DNA of 6,572 nucleotides, taken from the NCBI GenBank assembly GCA_001438985.1, contig LIAZ01000071.1, positions 1 to 6,572 on the forward strand, read 5' to 3'. A program made the position numbers and the translations under genes. Source of the DNA: Acidimicrobium sp. BACL17 MAG-120823-bin42 (lineage in GTDB: Bacteria; Actinomycetota; Acidimicrobiia; Acidimicrobiales; Ilumatobacteraceae). Shown piece after piece: positions 1 through 4,912 of the stretch. The notes beneath the pieces were generated by a model. The model saw only the letters and a list, made by a program, of their open reading frames with translations, ran no database searches and had not been told where the DNA came from. How positions within the stretch are numbered: position 1 is the stretch's first letter; every line of letters begins with the position of its first letter.

Positions 1-59
1 TCAACAAAGTTTGATGCTCCGTTGGCGTATCCGCCATACACCGCACGCAAGTTCTCCAT
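1..59 (-). CDS. Possible 5' end of an unidentified gene, cut by the left edge
   Basis: An ATG at 59-57 opens a minus-strand frame that stays open to the window edge and encodes MENLRAVYGGYANGASNFV. An in-frame TAG lies 15 bases upstream (77-75), so this ATG is the only sensible start if the gene is real. The Gly/Ala/Asn-rich peptide looks protein-like, but 19 codons are too few to name a family. It would be divergent from the oxidoreductase at 109. The rival reading is the plus-strand frame 1-78, which is open from the edge to a TAA and could be the last 25 codons of an upstream gene 30 bases before the oxidoreductase. The two exclude each other in practice; I lean slightly to the minus strand. 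Confidence 0.33.
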   Translation of the reverse strand, partial: MENLRAVYGGYANGASNFV

Positions 60-64
60 TCTTA

Positions 65-74
65 AGAAATTTCT
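65..74. promoter_or_regulatory. 10-bp perfect palindrome upstream of the F420-type oxidoreductase
   Basis: AGAAATTTCT is a perfect palindrome, flanked by TTA at 62-64 and TAA at 76-78, which extend the symmetry with a one-base offset. It lies in the 49-base stretch between the possible minus-strand start at 59 and the ATG at 109, where an operator could sit. No clear -10 box is visible here. A/T-rich 10-mers are often palindromic by chance, so this is weak. Confidence 0.2.
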
Positions 75-95
75 CTAAATAGTTCTCACAATTAC

Positions 96-101
96 GAAAG
101 G
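96..101 (+). promoter_or_regulatory. Ribosome binding site of the F420-type oxidoreductase
   Basis: GAAAGG lies seven bases before the ATG at 109, a normal Shine-Dalgarno spacing. It fixes that start, and it contrasts with the leaderless-looking starts elsewhere in the window. Confidence 0.6.
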
Positions 102-108
102 TATACAC

Positions 109-864
109 ATGAAAATCGGTGTACAACTCTGGCCGCAAGCAACCACGGTAAAAGAAATGCGCACAGCATGGCGTACTGCCGATGCAATGGGCGTCGACAG
201 CATCTGGACATGGGATCACTTCTATCCACTTTCAGGTGACCCAGAGGAGCGCCACTTCGAGTGTTACACGCTGCTCGCTGCAATGGCAGCCGATACGTGT
301 CACGCACAAGTTGGCGCGTTGGTTACATGCTTTACCTACCGCAACCCACAGTTGCTTGCCGACATGGCACGTACCATCGACCACATCAGCGATGGCCGCT
401 TTGTGCTTGGCCTTGGTTCGGGTTGGTTTGAGCGCGACTACACCGAATATGGATACGAGTTTGGCACTGCTGTAGAGCGTTTGAAGTTGCTTGAGGCTGG
501 TCTGCCAGTGATCAAGGACCGCATGAGCAAACTGAATCCGCAACCGGTGAATGGCAACATCCCAATCATGATTGGCGGCGGTGGCGAAAAGCGCACGTTG
601 CGCCTTGTTGCCGAGCATGCACAGCAGTACAACTATTTTGGTCCACCAGAAAGCTATGCAAACAAGATCAAGATTCTTGACGAGTGGTGCGCAAAGGTTG
701 GACGCGACCCAAAGGAGATCGAACGAACTGTTGCCATCTATCCAAAGGAAGTGACTCCGGAGCTATTTGAGGCCTACAAGCAGGCTGGCGCAGAGCACAT
801 CATTTTGACCAGCGCAGGACCATTCGATATGAAAGATCTTGAAACGCTGCTCAGCTGGCGCTGA
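109..864 (+). CDS. LLM-class (luciferase-like) F420-dependent oxidoreductase, compact form
   Basis: A 251-residue TIM-barrel flavin/F420 oxidoreductase of the bacterial luciferase-like family, presumably cytosolic. Landmarks are MKIGVQLWP at the N-terminus (first strand), WTWDHFYP at 33-40, the VTCFTYRNP strand and helix at 72-80, the signature GRFVLGLGSGWFERDY at 96-111, and IPIMIGGGGEKRTLRLVAEHA at about 151-171. GRDPKEIERT at 198-207 is the family's usual C-terminal helix. Many members run 280-330 residues; here the stretch between the GSGW signature and the PIMIGGGG strand is short, which explains most of the difference. Use of F420 rather than FMN is inferred from similarity to actinobacterial members; the substrate cannot be read from sequence. 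The start is supported by GAAAGG seven bases upstream. The stop abuts the stop of the convergent nucleoside hydrolase with no base between. Confidence 0.88.
   Translation: MKIGVQLWPQATTVKEMRTAWRTADAMGVDSIWTWDHFYPLSGDPEERHFECYTLLAAMAADTCHAQVGALVTCFTYRNPQLLADMARTIDHISDGRFVLGLGSGWFERDYTEYGYEFGTAVERLKLLEAGLPVIKDRMSKLNPQPVNGNIPIMIGGGGEKRTLRLVAEHAQQYNYFGPPESYANKIKILDEWCAKVGRDPKEIERTVAIYPKEVTPELFEAYKQAGAEHIILTSAGPFDMKDLETLLSWR
851..864 (+). terminator. Weak hairpin at a stop-to-stop gene junction
   Basis: TCAGC (851-855) pairs with GCTGA (860-864) around the loop TGGC, ending exactly at the TGA of the oxidoreductase. There is no T-tract. It is listed because the other two convergent junctions in the window carry similar CAGC/GCTG-stem hairpins; alone it would not be convincing. 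Confidence 0.22.
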
Positions 865-1797
865 TTACGAAGAGAACGCGGCGATTGATTCAACGATCAC
901 GTTGAATGCGGCTTCAGCCTCAACGTCCCACACCACGGTGCAGTTTGGGTCTTTGCGTTCTTTCAATCCGCGCATGTCAACAAGTGTCATACCTCGGCTG
1001 TGTTCGCCAGAAGTTTCCACAACAACATGTTGATCCTTCATCGTGAATAGCTGTGGGTGAGTGAGGGTGAGTACAGCACACGGGTCGTGCACTGCACCTC
1101 CGCGCATGTTGTCGTGACGGCTTACGTATACATCGCTAAAGAACACAAAGAGGTCGGCAAGTACACCGGCGAGTTTTCCTGGTAATGCGCGAACCCTCTC
1201 AATTCTTTCTGGTGTTGCTTGAAGTTTGTGAGTGACATCAAGTCCACTCATTATCAGCTTTCCTCCGTAGCCAAACACCATTGCTGCTGCTTCGGGGTCT
1301 GCCCAGATGTTGAATTCTGCAGCTGTAGTTCGATTGCCAAACGTGCCACCGCCCATCAGTGAAATGCCTGCGATTTTGTGCGCAATGTCTGGTGCCGTAC
1401 GCAGGGCGAGTGCAATGTTGGTGAGTGGTCCTGTGGGAACAAGCCAGATGCCTTCTGCATTCCGGCACGATTCAATAATGAATTGAACTGCGTCTTCGCT
1501 GTCGGCGGGGCGTGATGGCTCTGGCAAATCGGCCCCATCGAGACCACTTTCTCCGTGAACATATGCCGCGTCTTTGGGTTCTGCGACCAACGGTCGACGC
1601 GCACCTTGATGCAAAGGCGCCTTACTGCCAATCATGTCCAACACAATTCGGGCGTTGCGTGTTGTGGCAGTAATCGGGGCATTACCTGCAACAGTGGTCA
1701 CGCCAACAAGATCTGCATGATTCGCCGCAACAATCATGGCCATTGCGTCGTCGTGACCTGGATCGCAGTCAAGAATCATTTTTACCCGTGAAGACAT
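865..1797 (-). CDS. Nucleoside hydrolase (inosine-uridine preferring type, IUNH family)
   Basis: Hydrolyses the N-glycosidic bond of ribonucleosides, giving free base and ribose; cytosolic salvage enzyme needing calcium. The 310 residues match the family length. The N-terminal signature DCDPGHDDA at 10-18 supplies the acidic calcium and ribose ligands. Other landmarks are VAGNA at 36-40, HGESGLDG at 81-88, EFNIWADPEAA at 161-171, and VHDPCAV at 236-242 with the late His-Asp pair. His81 and His237 suggest an active site like that of the pyrimidine/purine hydrolases of E. coli Rih type, but base preference is not decidable. I chose the ATG at 1797, giving MSSRVKMILDCDPG; the frame extends upstream to 1905, but that part overlaps the divergent kinase and has no family features. 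TAGAGT seven bases before this ATG suggests a leaderless transcript. Divergent from a ribokinase-like gene, its natural metabolic partner. Confidence 0.92.
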   Translation of the reverse strand: MSSRVKMILDCDPGHDDAMAMIVAANHADLVGVTTVAGNAPITATTRNARIVLDMIGSKAPLHQGARRPLVAEPKDAAYVHGESGLDGADLPEPSRPADSEDAVQFIIESCRNAEGIWLVPTGPLTNIALALRTAPDIAHKIAGISLMGGGTFGNRTTAAEFNIWADPEAAAMVFGYGGKLIMSGLDVTHKLQATPERIERVRALPGKLAGVLADLFVFFSDVYVSRHDNMRGGAVHDPCAVLTLTHPQLFTMKDQHVVVETSGEHSRGMTLVDMRGLKERKDPNCTVVWDVEAEAAFNVIVESIAAFSS

Positions 1798-1804
1798 GAC
1801 GCAG

Positions 1805-1810
1805 ACTCTA
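1805..1810 (-). promoter_or_regulatory. -10 box of the nucleoside hydrolase, leaderless type
   Basis: Read on the minus strand this is TAGAGT, matching TANNNT, followed by seven bases and the ATG at 1797. Transcription from such a box would begin at or next to the start codon. No Shine-Dalgarno is visible and no convincing -35 was found. Confidence 0.45.
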
Positions 1811-1833
1811 GTCGTGTGTGTAAAAGTAGAGGG

Positions 1834-2715
1834 GTGACAGATGCGATTTTTGATGTTGTTGTGGTGGGCAGTGCCAATCTTGACTTGGTAGCCAACCTCG
1901 AACACCTGCCGTTGCCGGGTCAGACGCTCATTGCATCGGGTTATGCCGAGTATCCAGGTGGCAAGGGCGTGAATCAGGCAGTTGCGTGTGCGCGCATGGG
2001 CGCAAGGACGGCATTCATTGGTTGCGTTGGCGGTGACGACGCAGGGGTGTTGCTCCGGTCAGTACTTGAACAGGAAGGGATTGACACTACTCATCTGCGT
2101 ACAGTTGGTGTTCCTACTGGTCGAGCCTTTATCAATGTAGATAGTCATGGCGAAAACGCAATCGTTGTGGTCGCAGGCGCCAATGCTGAAGTAGGTAGTG
2201 AAGACAACTTTTTCATTCCGAATTCACGTGTAGTTCTTGCACAATTAGAAGTGCCGCTTGAAACTATTGCCATGGCATTCTCTCAAGCGCGAAACAACGG
2301 TGCGGTCACGGTGTTGAACCCAGCACCTGCGCGAGTCATTCCGCAGTCGCTGCTACAACTTGTCGACATTGTGGTGCCTAATGAAACCGAATCAGCCGAA
2401 CTGGGCGGAACGAAAGCTTTATTTGATTTAGGCGTGAACACCGTGGTCACCACGCTCGGAGCCGATGGCGCAAGCATCGAAAGCGCATCATTAATCACTC
2501 ATATCGCTCCGCACACAGTGACTCCTGTCGATACGGTTGGGGCAGGTGATGCATTTATCGGTGCAACATGTGCCGAGCTGTCGCGCGGATCAAGTATTGA
2601 AGACGCTGCTCGGATGGGTGCAGTGGCAGGTGCTCTTGCCACAACGGTGAAAGGCGCAGTTCCTTCACTGCCCACACGACAAGCAGTACTTGCCGCGCTT
2701 CGAGCCGCACAATGA
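1834..2715 (+). CDS. rbsK: Ribokinase-like carbohydrate kinase (PfkB family)
   Basis: Phosphorylates a sugar at a primary hydroxyl with ATP; ribose to ribose 5-phosphate is the likely reaction. From the GTG at 1834 there are 293 residues, with GSANLDLV at the start of the sugar-binding region, GGKGVNQA at 42-49 (first PfkB signature), NPAPA at 162-166, PNETE at 182-186, TLGADGA at 207-213, and DTVGAGDAF at 233-241 carrying the catalytic base Asp239. GGKGxNQA, NPAPA and PNETE are typical of true ribokinases among PfkB kinases. An in-frame GTG at 1816 would add CKSRGV; I prefer 1834 because it leaves the usual short N-terminus, with TAAAAG as a poor -10 seven bases before it. The link between PNETE and TLG is about 12 residues shorter than I recall in E. 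coli RbsK. The last four bases overlap the decarboxylase gene. Confidence 0.85.
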   Translation: MTDAIFDVVVVGSANLDLVANLEHLPLPGQTLIASGYAEYPGGKGVNQAVACARMGARTAFIGCVGGDDAGVLLRSVLEQEGIDTTHLRTVGVPTGRAFINVDSHGENAIVVVAGANAEVGSEDNFFIPNSRVVLAQLEVPLETIAMAFSQARNNGAVTVLNPAPARVIPQSLLQLVDIVVPNETESAELGGTKALFDLGVNTVVTTLGADGASIESASLITHIAPHTVTPVDTVGAGDAFIGATCAELSRGSSIEDAARMGAVAGALATTVKGAVPSLPTRQAVLAALRAAQ

Positions 2716-4121
2716 GCGACATTTCCAAACCACAACTGATGCACTTCTACGACGAGGAGAGTGCCGAGCTTGCCGTTGCCATTGTGAAGTACGCAATGGA
2801 ACGCACCAAGATGGATCCACCACCTCTTGACAAGCCGTACACACTGAGCGAACTGAACTACATCGTCGGCCAAACCATCAAACCTGAAGGCCGCAACGGT
2901 TTAGAGGTATTGCAAGAGTTCGTTGATGAACTTGCGCCGTCGTGTATCAGTGTTGACCATCCGCTGTTCCTATCATTCGTGCCAGGTGCGCCAACCGAAA
3001 GTTCGTTGTTGTTCGATCTGGTGGTGTCAGTATCAAACGTGTATGCCGGCTCGTGGCTTGAAGGTGCTGGCGCGGTGTATGCCGAAAACCAGGCGTTGCG
3101 CTGGATAGCCGATTTGGCTGGCATGCCAGCCGAAACAGGTGGCGTGTTCGTTACTGGCGGAACTGCCGGCAACCTTTCCGCACTTCTTGCAGCGCGTTGG
3201 AACTGGCGCAATAAAGCCAATGGCGCACTCGATGCAATGCGCCCGCTCATCGTCGCGTCCGGTGGATCTCACTCATCTGTTGCGCAAGCCGCAAAGGTAA
3301 TGGATGCTGATGTCAAGAAAGTTCCCGTTGATGAACGCGGCCGAACCTCGGGTGCTGCCATGAAACAGTTCATTGACTCATTGAGTGACATCGACAAGTC
3401 GCGAGTGTGCGCTGTGGTTGCAACTTCAGGTACAACCAATGTTGGTGTGGTCGACGACCTGCTGGGAATAGGTGAGCAGGCGCGCAGTCTGGGTGCATGG
3501 TTCCATGTTGACGGTGCATATGGTGCAGCAGCGCTATGTGCGCCCAGTGTGCGGCACTTATTCAACGGCATCGAACACTGCGACAGCCTGATCGTCGATC
3601 CGCACAAGTGGCTGTTTGGGCCATACGACTCATGTGCACTGTTGTATCGCAATCCAGAAATTGCCCGCCAGGCACACACGCAACATGCTGAGTATCTCGA
3701 TGTGTTGCAGCAGGAGGGCGACAAGCGCTTGGACGAAGCAATGAATCCTGCCGATCTCGCGCATCACTTGTCACGCCGTGCCCGCGGGTTGCCCGTGTGG
3801 TTCAGCTTGGCCATGCACGGTACCGATGCGTATCGCGATGCGATGGAAGCAACATTGCAGGTGACACGCGAATCCGCTGACATCATTCGCAACTCATCGC
3901 ACGTCGATTTAGTTCTCGAGCCCGAGTTGTCGGTGATCGTGTTCAAACGATTGGGCTGGAACGCACAGCAGTATCAGCAGTGGAGCGATCGCATTCTCGA
4001 ACGCGGGCTGGCATTCGTGGTGCCAAGTAGCTGGAACGGCGAAACGGTTCTGCGGTTGTGCATCGTGAATCCACGCACAACGGTTGAGGGAATTCAATCA
4101 GTTATTGATTCGCTGAAATAG
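2712..4121 (+). CDS. Group II PLP-dependent amino acid decarboxylase (aromatic-L-amino-acid/glutamate decarboxylase superfamily)
   Basis: A fold-type I PLP enzyme of 469 residues, the usual length, releasing CO2 from an amino acid. The PLP lysine is Lys299 in DPHKWLF (296-302), preceded by the His of this family. Asp267 in HVDGAYG binds the pyridine nitrogen, His187 in SGGSHSSVAQAA stacks on the ring, and VTGGTAGN (147-154) and ATSGTTNVG (237-245) form the phosphate and cofactor pocket. Tyr328, in AEYLDV, lies 29 residues after the lysine, the spacing of the catalytic loop tyrosine in mammalian DOPA decarboxylase as I recall it; this favours decarboxylation over the aldehyde-forming side reaction. 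The C-terminal domain includes RRARGLPVWFSLAMHG (355-370). The substrate is not readable: aromatic, glutamate or diaminobutyrate-type are all possible. The ATG overlaps the kinase stop as ATGA, so translation is probably coupled; no clear ribosome binding site is seen. Confidence 0.9.
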   Translation: MSDISKPQLMHFYDEESAELAVAIVKYAMERTKMDPPPLDKPYTLSELNYIVGQTIKPEGRNGLEVLQEFVDELAPSCISVDHPLFLSFVPGAPTESSLLFDLVVSVSNVYAGSWLEGAGAVYAENQALRWIADLAGMPAETGGVFVTGGTAGNLSALLAARWNWRNKANGALDAMRPLIVASGGSHSSVAQAAKVMDADVKKVPVDERGRTSGAAMKQFIDSLSDIDKSRVCAVVATSGTTNVGVVDDLLGIGEQARSLGAWFHVDGAYGAAALCAPSVRHLFNGIEHCDSLIVDPHKWLFGPYDSCALLYRNPEIARQAHTQHAEYLDVLQQEGDKRLDEAMNPADLAHHLSRRARGLPVWFSLAMHGTDAYRDAMEATLQVTRESADIIRNSSHVDLVLEPELSVIVFKRLGWNAQQYQQWSDRILERGLAFVVPSSWNGETVLRLCIVNPRTTVEGIQSVIDSLK

Positions 4122-4129
4122 TCAGCGAA
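4109..4129. terminator. Hairpin at the decarboxylase/L31 convergent junction
   Basis: TTCGCTGA (4109-4116) and TCAGCGAA (4122-4129) form a perfect 8-bp stem around AATAG, straddling the decarboxylase TAG. A run of five T follows ten bases later (4140-4144) on the plus strand, too far for a classical intrinsic terminator; there is no T-tract on the minus-strand side. It could serve both convergent transcripts. Structure is seen; function is inferred. Confidence 0.5.
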
Positions 4130-4135
4130 GAGGGC

Positions 4136-4426
4136 CTACTTTTTAGCGGCTGGCTCTTTCTTGGCGACTGCCTTTTTGCGGGTGCCGTAACGCTTGTTGA
4201 AGCGCTCAACGCGACCAGCGGAGTCGATGATCTTCATCTGACCGGTGAAGAACGGGTGGCTTGCATTCGAAATTTCAAGCTGCACCACTGGGTACGTCTG
4301 GCCATCTTCCCAGACCGTGGTCTTGGAGGCATCCACTTTCATGGTGCTGCGGGTCAAGAAGCGATAGTTGGCTGAGCTGTCTTCGAGGACAACAAAGTTG
4401 TACTCGGGGTGAATGTCCTTCTTCAT
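4136..4426 (-). CDS. rpmE2: 50S ribosomal protein L31, type B (zinc-independent)
   Basis: Small ribosomal protein of the large-subunit central protuberance and inter-subunit bridge. The 96 residues begin MKKDIHPEYNFVVLED and carry RFLTRSTM (22-29), ASHPFFTGQ (55-63) and GRVERFNKRYG (71-81), which identify the type B form. There is no cysteine at all, so no zinc site, unlike type A L31. The last 15 residues are a Lys/Ala-rich basic tail. The ATG at 4426 fits the conserved N-terminus; it has no Shine-Dalgarno but lies nine bases after TACACT. It is divergent from rpmB-rpmG and convergent with the decarboxylase, 14 bases away. In other actinobacteria, rpmE2 with cysteine-free rpmB and rpmG paralogues is often repressed by Zur; whether this applies here is inference, as no typical Zur box is visible. 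Confidence 0.96.
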   Translation of the reverse strand: MKKDIHPEYNFVVLEDSSANYRFLTRSTMKVDASKTTVWEDGQTYPVVQLEISNASHPFFTGQMKIIDSAGRVERFNKRYGTRKKAVAKKEPAAKK

Positions 4427-4435
4427 AGGTTTGCC

Positions 4436-4441
4436 AGTGTA
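4436..4441 (-). promoter_or_regulatory. -10 box of rpmE2
   Basis: Minus-strand TACACT matches TANNNT and lies nine bases before the ATG at 4426, predicting a 5' leader of only a few bases. TAGACA, similar to a -35, lies 15 bases further upstream on the same strand; that spacing is short. Confidence 0.5.
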
Positions 4442-4443
4442 GC

Positions 4444-4456
4444 GGGGCTAAGTCCC
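4444..4456. promoter_or_regulatory. Near-perfect GC palindrome between two divergent promoters
   Basis: GGGGCTAAGTCCC is symmetric at every position except the G4/T10 pair. Its centre (4450) lies almost midway between the -10 boxes of rpmE2 (4436-4441) and rpmB (4461-4466), within the spacer or -35 zone of both promoters. A protein bound here could control both genes. It does not resemble the A/T-rich Zur consensus of other actinobacteria, and no regulator can be named. Confidence 0.35.
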
Positions 4457-4460
4457 TGTC

Positions 4461-4466
4461 TATACT
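4461..4466 (+). promoter_or_regulatory. -10 box of rpmB-rpmG, leaderless type
   Basis: TATACT is close to the TATAAT consensus and is followed by six bases and the ATG at 4473. Transcription should start at or beside the start codon, consistent with the absence of a ribosome binding site. TTGCCA at 4431-4436 is 24 bases upstream, too far to count as its -35. Confidence 0.6.
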
Positions 4467-4472
4467 TGTCCA

Positions 4473-4709
4473 ATGCCAAATCGCTGTGACGTCCTCGGGA
4501 AGCGCCCTTCAACGGGCCACTCCGTTTCCCACTCAAACATTAAGAGCAAGCGCTGGTGGAAGGTCAATGCCCAGAAGAAGCGTTTCTGGTTGCCTTCCGA
4601 GAAGCGCTGGGTAACCCTGCACATCAGTGCTAAGGGTCTTCGTACCATCGACAAGCGCGGCATCGAGCGCGTAGTCGCCGACATCCGTGCAACGGGTCAG
4701 AAAGTCTGA
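4473..4709 (+). CDS. rpmB: 50S ribosomal protein L28
   Basis: A 78-residue, strongly basic large-subunit protein. The N-terminal VLGKRPSTGHSVSHSNIKSKR (about 7-27) and the central KKRFWLPSEKRWVTLHIS (about 35-52), followed by AKGLRTIDKRGI, are diagnostic of L28. A single cysteine (Cys5) is present and the position where zinc-binding forms have the second cysteine of the pair holds Leu8, so this is the zinc-independent version. First gene of a rightward pair with rpmG, nine bases downstream. The ATG follows TATACT by six bases, so the mRNA is probably leaderless. It may be the only L28 in the genome or a zinc-limitation paralogue; the window cannot tell. Confidence 0.96.
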   Translation: MPNRCDVLGKRPSTGHSVSHSNIKSKRWWKVNAQKKRFWLPSEKRWVTLHISAKGLRTIDKRGIERVVADIRATGQKV

Positions 4710-4718
4710 GAACGAGCC

Positions 4719-4889
4719 ATGGCTGCAAAGAGTAAAGACAAGCGTCCAATCATCAAGCTTCGTAGCACTGCCGACACTGGCTATGTGTACGTCACTCGTA
4801 AGAACAAGGTGAACTCACGCGAGCGTCTTGAGTTGAAGAAGTACGACCCAGTCGTACGCAAACACGTCATCTTCAAAGAAGAGCGTTAA
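4719..4889 (+). CDS. rpmG: 50S ribosomal protein L33 (zinc-independent)
   Basis: A 56-residue protein starting MAAKSKDKRPIIKLRSTA and ending with KHVIFKEER. The core GYVYVTRKNKVN (21-32) and RLELKKYDPVVRKHV (36-50) are the L33 hallmarks. It has no cysteine; zinc-ribbon L33 proteins carry two CxxC pairs, so this is the cysteine-free form. The gene begins nine bases after the L28 stop and is presumably co-transcribed with it; only a weak GAG lies in front of the start. With L28 and the divergent L31 it makes three neighbouring large-subunit proteins free of zinc sites. Its short length makes it easy to overlook. Confidence 0.95.
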   Translation: MAAKSKDKRPIIKLRSTADTGYVYVTRKNKVNSRERLELKKYDPVVRKHVIFKEER

Positions 4890-4895
4890 ATCGTT

Positions 4896-4912
4896 CAGCG
4901 CTTATCGCGCTG
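4896..4912. terminator. Hairpin between rpmG and the trans-sulfuration gene
   Basis: CAGCGC (4896-4901) pairs with GCGCTG (4907-4912) around TTATC. It fills the 23-base gap between two convergent stops and ends directly beside the TAA of the minus-strand gene. No T-tract follows on either strand, so it is at most a non-classical bidirectional terminator or an mRNA-end stabiliser. Confidence 0.5.

Noticed and set aside
1798..1905. N-terminal extension of the nucleoside hydrolase frame up to 1905
   Set aside because: It overlaps the conserved start of the divergent kinase, lacks family features, and the canonical N-terminus begins a few residues after the ATG at 1797.
3269..3724. Long minus-strand frame inside the decarboxylase, rich in Cys and Ser
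   Set aside because: The composition is that of an antisense shadow; the sense strand carries every expected PLP-enzyme motif.
4444..4456. Zur operator
   Set aside because: The gene context fits, but the palindrome is GC-rich and does not look like the A/T-rich Zur sites of other actinobacteria. Kept only as an unnamed operator candidate.
4460..4684. Minus-strand open frame across the L28 gene
   Set aside because: It is the antisense of a clearly recognised ribosomal protein gene and has no recognisable protein features.
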